This document shows, piece by piece, positions 60,484-64,000 of a DNA stretch of 64,000 nt. A program made the position numbers and the translations under genes. Position 1 is the first letter of the stretch, and each line of letters starts with the position of its first letter. Under the pieces are notes generated by a model that made no database searches, was not told the origin of the DNA, and saw nothing but the letters and a program-made list of their open reading frames with translations. Source of the stretch: Symsagittifera roscoffensis (Eukaryota > Xenacoelomorpha > Acoela > Convolutidae); assembly GCF_963678635.1 (NCBI RefSeq), contig NC_087066.1, forward strand, positions 22,477,996 to 22,541,995. The letters are read 5' to 3'.

Positions 60484-60980
60484 ACAAAGTCTTGAATGTT
60501 CCGACTGCATTTTAAGGTCTATGAGGTAAACTTCATCTTAGAAAAATTGCTGAAATATTATTTAAAAAAATCGAAAATTTTCAATTACTTTGGTTTTTGA
60601 AATTGTTCCCCCAAACACTGACGTACAAAAAGTTATTTCGCAATAAAAAATTGTAAAGAGACCAAACAGTATGCATCGATTCAAATTTGAAACCTTCTAA
60701 CATGGATTAAATTCCGCTGACGCGTTAATAGCGCAAAATATATCGCGCGTTAATTATCCCAAATTGGCCAATTGGCAACATTTAAACATCCATAACTTTA
60801 CGAAAAATGATCACAGGTGAAATATCTTTTCAAGTTTGAGCTCAAGACAACAATACCTTTTGAATGATACAAAAACAAATCCGTTTAAAATGGCTAGTTA
60901 AAAAGTCAAAATTTGTCTGAAGAAAAAAAAACCCACCCCGAGCACAAATATTCCGTTACTTTCGTATCGAAAGTCGGAAC
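60484..60980 (-). mobile_element. Hairpin-ended element, copy 5 (minus strand)
   Basis: The 5' hairpin end lies at 60980 reading leftward (GTTCCGACTTTCGATACGAA). The family's GCGCGATATATTTTGCGC and TTTCACCTGTGATCA words follow. Near 60490 the GCAGTCGGAACATTC box is kept but the 3' hairpin is missing. Confidence 0.7.
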
Positions 60981-61335
60981 AACACGACAGATTTTGATTG
61001 ATTCGTCAGACCATAACTGAACAAATTAGGGTTAGTTCATATTTGTTCCTAGAGCTAAAAAATAGATTTGCAGAGAATCTATAGTTTCTTGCATTTCGAA
61101 ATTTTTTTGCGACTGAAGACCCTTTTGTTACGTCTACCATTTTCACTTGTAGCCAAAACATGTAGAAGTTTAAATTTTTTAGCGATAGCTTCTTTAAAAC
61201 CAAAGTTGAAGGTATTCTGGTTCAATTTTAAACAAATACCTGTTTGTGATTTGTAAAAATTAGTATGGTTTGTTACAATATAACCGAATATAATCCTTTA
61301 AAAATGGATCATAATACTAATATAGATTATTGTAC
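60981..61335. other. AT-rich stretch, nothing recognised
   Basis: No coding or repeat signal is visible. Confidence 0.4.
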
Positions 61336-61481
61336 CGGGAAGTGCTAGCCCAAGCTTCTCCCCCAGTCCTCCAGCTATGGCCTCTACTAAGTTGTCCCCG
61401 TCTAGAATAGCAGCATCCAAAACATCGCCTGCCCACTGCTTCAGTCTCGTTGCTTTTTCTCTGTCCATCCCGACTTGGTCT
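61336..61481 (-). CDS. Coding exon of an unrecognised gene
   Basis: On the minus strand an acceptor GCTATAG is followed by 48 open codons of clearly coding, GC-richer sequence: DQVGMDREKATRLKQWAGDV, then LDAAILDGDNLVEAIAGGLG and EKLGLALP. A GTACAA donor closes it at 61335, in phase 1. The other frames are closed or poor. It reads like a conserved globular helix-rich segment. I cannot assign a family. Its partner exons must be elsewhere on the minus strand, possibly beyond the right edge. Confidence 0.6.
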
Positions 61482-61920
61482 CTATAGCTTTAATTCAGAC
61501 TTTGACCAAATTTTCTAAGCAACTGTTTAAAATTATATTTAAATGAATTTTGTTTCTTGAGTTTGTGTGAAAAATCTATGTTACATGTGGTTAATCAATA
61601 CTGATTTTTACAAAGTCTATCCATATAAGGCTCGATTTGCCGTTTAACTTTTATGATAGTTGCGTTATGATAAATTTCTAGCTTGCATGATAATTACGTA
61701 AATGCCAAATCTTCTAAAGCATCGGTACTTTCAGATTCGGTTCGTCCAAATCTAATTGTACCGGTGTCTCAGAAGTCTTGACACTCAAACCAATGCATAT
61801 TCAAAAACGTATAATTCTGTAAATAAAAATGCTAAATCTATGAGAAAAATCAAGTATTAATTCACGCACGAGAACACGTAAATCATATATTTATTTCATC
61901 TAGCACAATATTCAACCCGA

Positions 61921-62263
61921 GTCGAGGTTTTTCACCTAATTTGAAGCAAGTTTTGAGCCGTTTGAGCGGTTTTTTTAGACGGTTGCGCTCAAAATCTTGC
62001 TTGAAAATGAGCGGTTTGAGCGGTTTTTGAACAGTTTATCATAAAAAAAAAACGCTCAAAAGCCGCGCAAGATTTGAACGGTTTTGAGCGGTTTTTTTAA
62101 ATAAACCGCTGAAAACTCGTTCAGATCTTGAGCGGCATTTGAGCGTTTTTTTTAAACCGCTTGAAAACCGCTCAAACCGCTCATTTTGTAGCAAGATTTT
62201 GAGCGAAATCGTCTAAAAAAACCGCTCAAATCTTGCTTCAAAAAATGCGAACAACCTCAAATT
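61921..62263. repeat. Near-perfect ~300-bp palindrome rich in TTTGAGCGGTTT
   Basis: The left arm 61943-62097 and the right arm 62104-62239 are reverse complements with few mismatches; weaker pairing continues to about 61921 and 62263. Both arms consist of TTTGAGCGGTTT variants and GAAGCAAG ends. The loop is under ten bases, so it could form a long hairpin or cruciform. Confidence 0.85.
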
Positions 62264-62339
62264 GGGACCCCTTCTTGAGAAGACAGCGGGTTGAAGTGTC
62301 CTACTCATGATTTGACCGGCACGGTCGAACGGAGTCCGA

Positions 62340-62715
62340 TTTTTGTCGCAAATTAATACGGTCGAACGAACACTATAGTCGAACAAAGTCGAATCATGGG
62401 TCGAACAGGGTCGATGGAGTCAAACAGGGTCTAATCATGAGTCGAACAGGGTCGAATCATGAGTCGAACAGGAACGAATCATGAGTCGAACAGGGTCCAT
62501 AGAGTCGAGCAGGTTATAATCATGAGTCGAACAGGGTCGAATCATGAGTCGAACAGGGTCCATAGAGTCGAGCAGGTTATAATCATGAGTCGAAGAGGGT
62601 CGAATCATGAGTCAAACAGGGTCGAATCATAAGTCGAACAGGGTCGAATCATGAGTCGATCAAGGTCGAAACATGAGTCGAACAGGGTCGAACCATGAGT
62701 CGATAGAGATGAACA
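62340..62715 (+). repeat. GTCGAACAGGGTCGAATCAT minisatellite
   Basis: About 15 tandem units of 21-22 bp built from GAGTCGAACAGGGTCGAATC and variants. A larger 58-60 bp period including GTCGAGCAGGTTATAATCAT appears twice. Confidence 0.9.
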
Positions 62716-62827
62716 GGGTTGAATGCTGGGAATGCAGTTGACCACGTAGTTTTCAGTGAGATCTTTAGGCAGTTTGACCCTCCTCTTGGAAATCATACGC
62801 CTGGATAACCTGGACCAAATCTGCTGA
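62716..62827 (-). CDS. Coding exon of an unrecognised gene
   Basis: After a strong acceptor (TTTTTCCTGCAG) the minus strand encodes QQIWSRLSRRMISKRRVKLP followed by KDLTENYVVNCIPSIQPC. Codon composition is coding-like. The exon runs to the edge of the GTCGAAC minisatellite, and no clear donor is seen before it, so its 3' end is uncertain and may be damaged by repeat growth. Its phase does not directly match the exon at 61336-61481; intermediate exons or a different gene are possible. Confidence 0.5.
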
Positions 62828-62936
62828 CTGCAGGAAAAATTAATGTAGAATTCAATTAGATTTTTTCTGTAATTGTAGGCCTTTTCATGGTCTTTCCATG
62901 CCTTTTGATGGTTTTATTCAGTTTTCTTTATAAGAC

Positions 62937-63117
62937 CGCACAAAAACCGCTTAGAAACCGCTCAAATCTTGCTTGAAAACCCGTTCAAAAACCACCACAA
63001 GAAATGAGCAGTTTGTGTGGTTTGAGTGGTTTGAGCGGTTTGAGCAGTTTTTCCAAAAAAAAACGACCAAAACCGCTCAAATCATGCTGGAAAACCGCTC
63101 AAACTGCTCATATCTTG
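62937..63117. repeat. Second TTTGAGCGGTTT foldback cluster
   Basis: Inverted variants of AACCGCTCAAA and TTTGAGCGGTTT around a short A-rich centre near 63055. It is a more diverged relative of the palindrome at 61921-62263. Confidence 0.7.
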
Positions 63118-63120
63118 TTT

Positions 63121-63544
63121 TTGAATGGGATCTCGACCCGGGAAGCATGGCATCAAAATCAGCAATTTGAAAAAAAGGGGCACTTGAGACAATCGTCAAA
63201 ATAAGACCGCTTTGGAAACAAAAAACATGTTTGTTTTTAAATTCTGAGGCAATTAGACGTGCGAATTTCCACTTATTTTGTCTGCTACGTAAGCACTTTG
63301 CCCAAACTTTCTGATGTTTACATGAAAAAATGTTGAATGGGATCTCGACCCGGGAAGCATGGCATCAAAATCAGCAATTTGAAAAAAAGGGGCACTTGAG
63401 ACAATCGTCAAAATAAGACCGCTTTGGAAACAAAAAACATAATTGTTTTTAAATTCTGAGGCAATTAGACGTGCGAATTTCCACTTATTTTGTCTGCTAC
63501 GTAAGCACTTTGCCCAAACTTTCTGATGTTTACATGAAAAAATG
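63121..63544 (+). repeat. 212-bp tandem duplication
   Basis: Two copies, at 63121-63332 and 63333-63544, differ at about one position. Each begins TTGAATGGGATCTCGACCCG and ends CATGAAAAAATG. The near-identity points to a recent event or an assembly duplication. Confidence 0.92.
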
Positions 63545-63857
63545 TTTACATGAAAAATTGCTGCTCAATCAGTCGAAAAAGTATTTGATAATTTTATACT
63601 CTTGTTTGTTGTTAACTTCTGTTAGATAAATCTACAAAACAAAATTGAAATCTACAAAACAACAAATGAAAAAATCAAAAACTTGAAAGGCTTTCAAAGA
63701 ATTTGAGGCAGCATTCAATAAATCCTTACATTGACTCAGTATAATAATTTTCTTAAGACTCAGTAGTGTATGCCAAAAGTAGGGTGACTGGTTCCAACAA
63801 TTCTAGATTCAAAAATTTTCTGAGCAGTCGAACCTTACCCCCTTTCCGTTCTAGCTT

Positions 63858-64000
63858 ACTACAATAATTTTTGTTTGATCAACCTCAAAACATTTTTACT
63901 GGTCTTTGTGGCTAATCGGGTTTTAAATATTCTCGAATTCACTACAGTTGATGTGTGGTTCTGTGGGTTCAGTGGCAGCAACCCAATACATAGCGGCACC
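63858..64000 (+). pseudogene. BEL/Pao RNase H fragment at the window edge
   Basis: STSKHFYW, then after a frame change FVANRVLNILEFTTVDVWF and GSNPIHSGT correspond to the NSTNKHPYFTANRIAEFLE...NPADIGT stretch of Pao RNase H, as at 57800-57920. The fragment runs off the window. Confidence 0.7.

Overview
The window is nuclear DNA from an invertebrate metazoan. Genes are split by canonical GT-AG introns. The background is very AT-rich, with exons visibly richer in GC. Most of the sequence is decayed transposons, foldback elements and satellite. I cannot name the species. The strongest anchor is a multi-exon + strand gene that matches the animal coiled-coil protein CCDC125 along its length.

Layout. 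2-624: fragment of a BEL/Pao polymerase. 1687-16810: the CCDC125-like gene, nine proposed exons (597 codons), including a 63-nt exon at 4797-4859. Its introns hold a foldback element (4066-4715), a hAT-like element (7828-8193), a decayed Tc1/mariner transposase (8194-8880), a tRNA-derived SINE head (about 14745) and an old dispersed repeat family. 16811-22604: no host gene seen; a gag-like relic (19568-19835, -) and a 110-bp triplication. 22605-39085: a 16.5-kb satellite array with monomers of about 450 bp and 1,350-1,430 bp arranged in higher-order units. 39300-40800: a block dense in TAAT-NN-ATTA palindromes that appears derived from part of the satellite monomer. 40795-41665: a near-complete palindrome. 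42021-51987 plus 60484-60980: about six copies of one ~530-bp non-autonomous element with hairpin ends.

45956-47979 (-) is a large unrecognised coding exon whose C-terminal third is encoded by minisatellite. 48563-49360 is a foldback element packed with TTTCAGATCTGAAA. 52359-53719 holds candidate exons, one resembling the start of a reelin repeat. 54760-59371 is a nearly full-length but dead BEL/Pao retroelement (gag, RT, RNase H, integrase, C-terminal domain). 61336-61481 and 62716-62827 (-) are two coding-looking short exons of one or two unknown genes, separated by a palindrome and a GTCGAAC minisatellite. A 212-bp tandem duplication follows, and a third BEL/Pao scrap ends the window.

The genes show no joint pathway. 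The main themes are one conserved gene with long transposon-filled introns, repeated origin of palindromic elements carrying internal minisatellites, and minisatellite sequence used as protein-coding sequence. All family assignments come from reading translated motifs, not from database searches.
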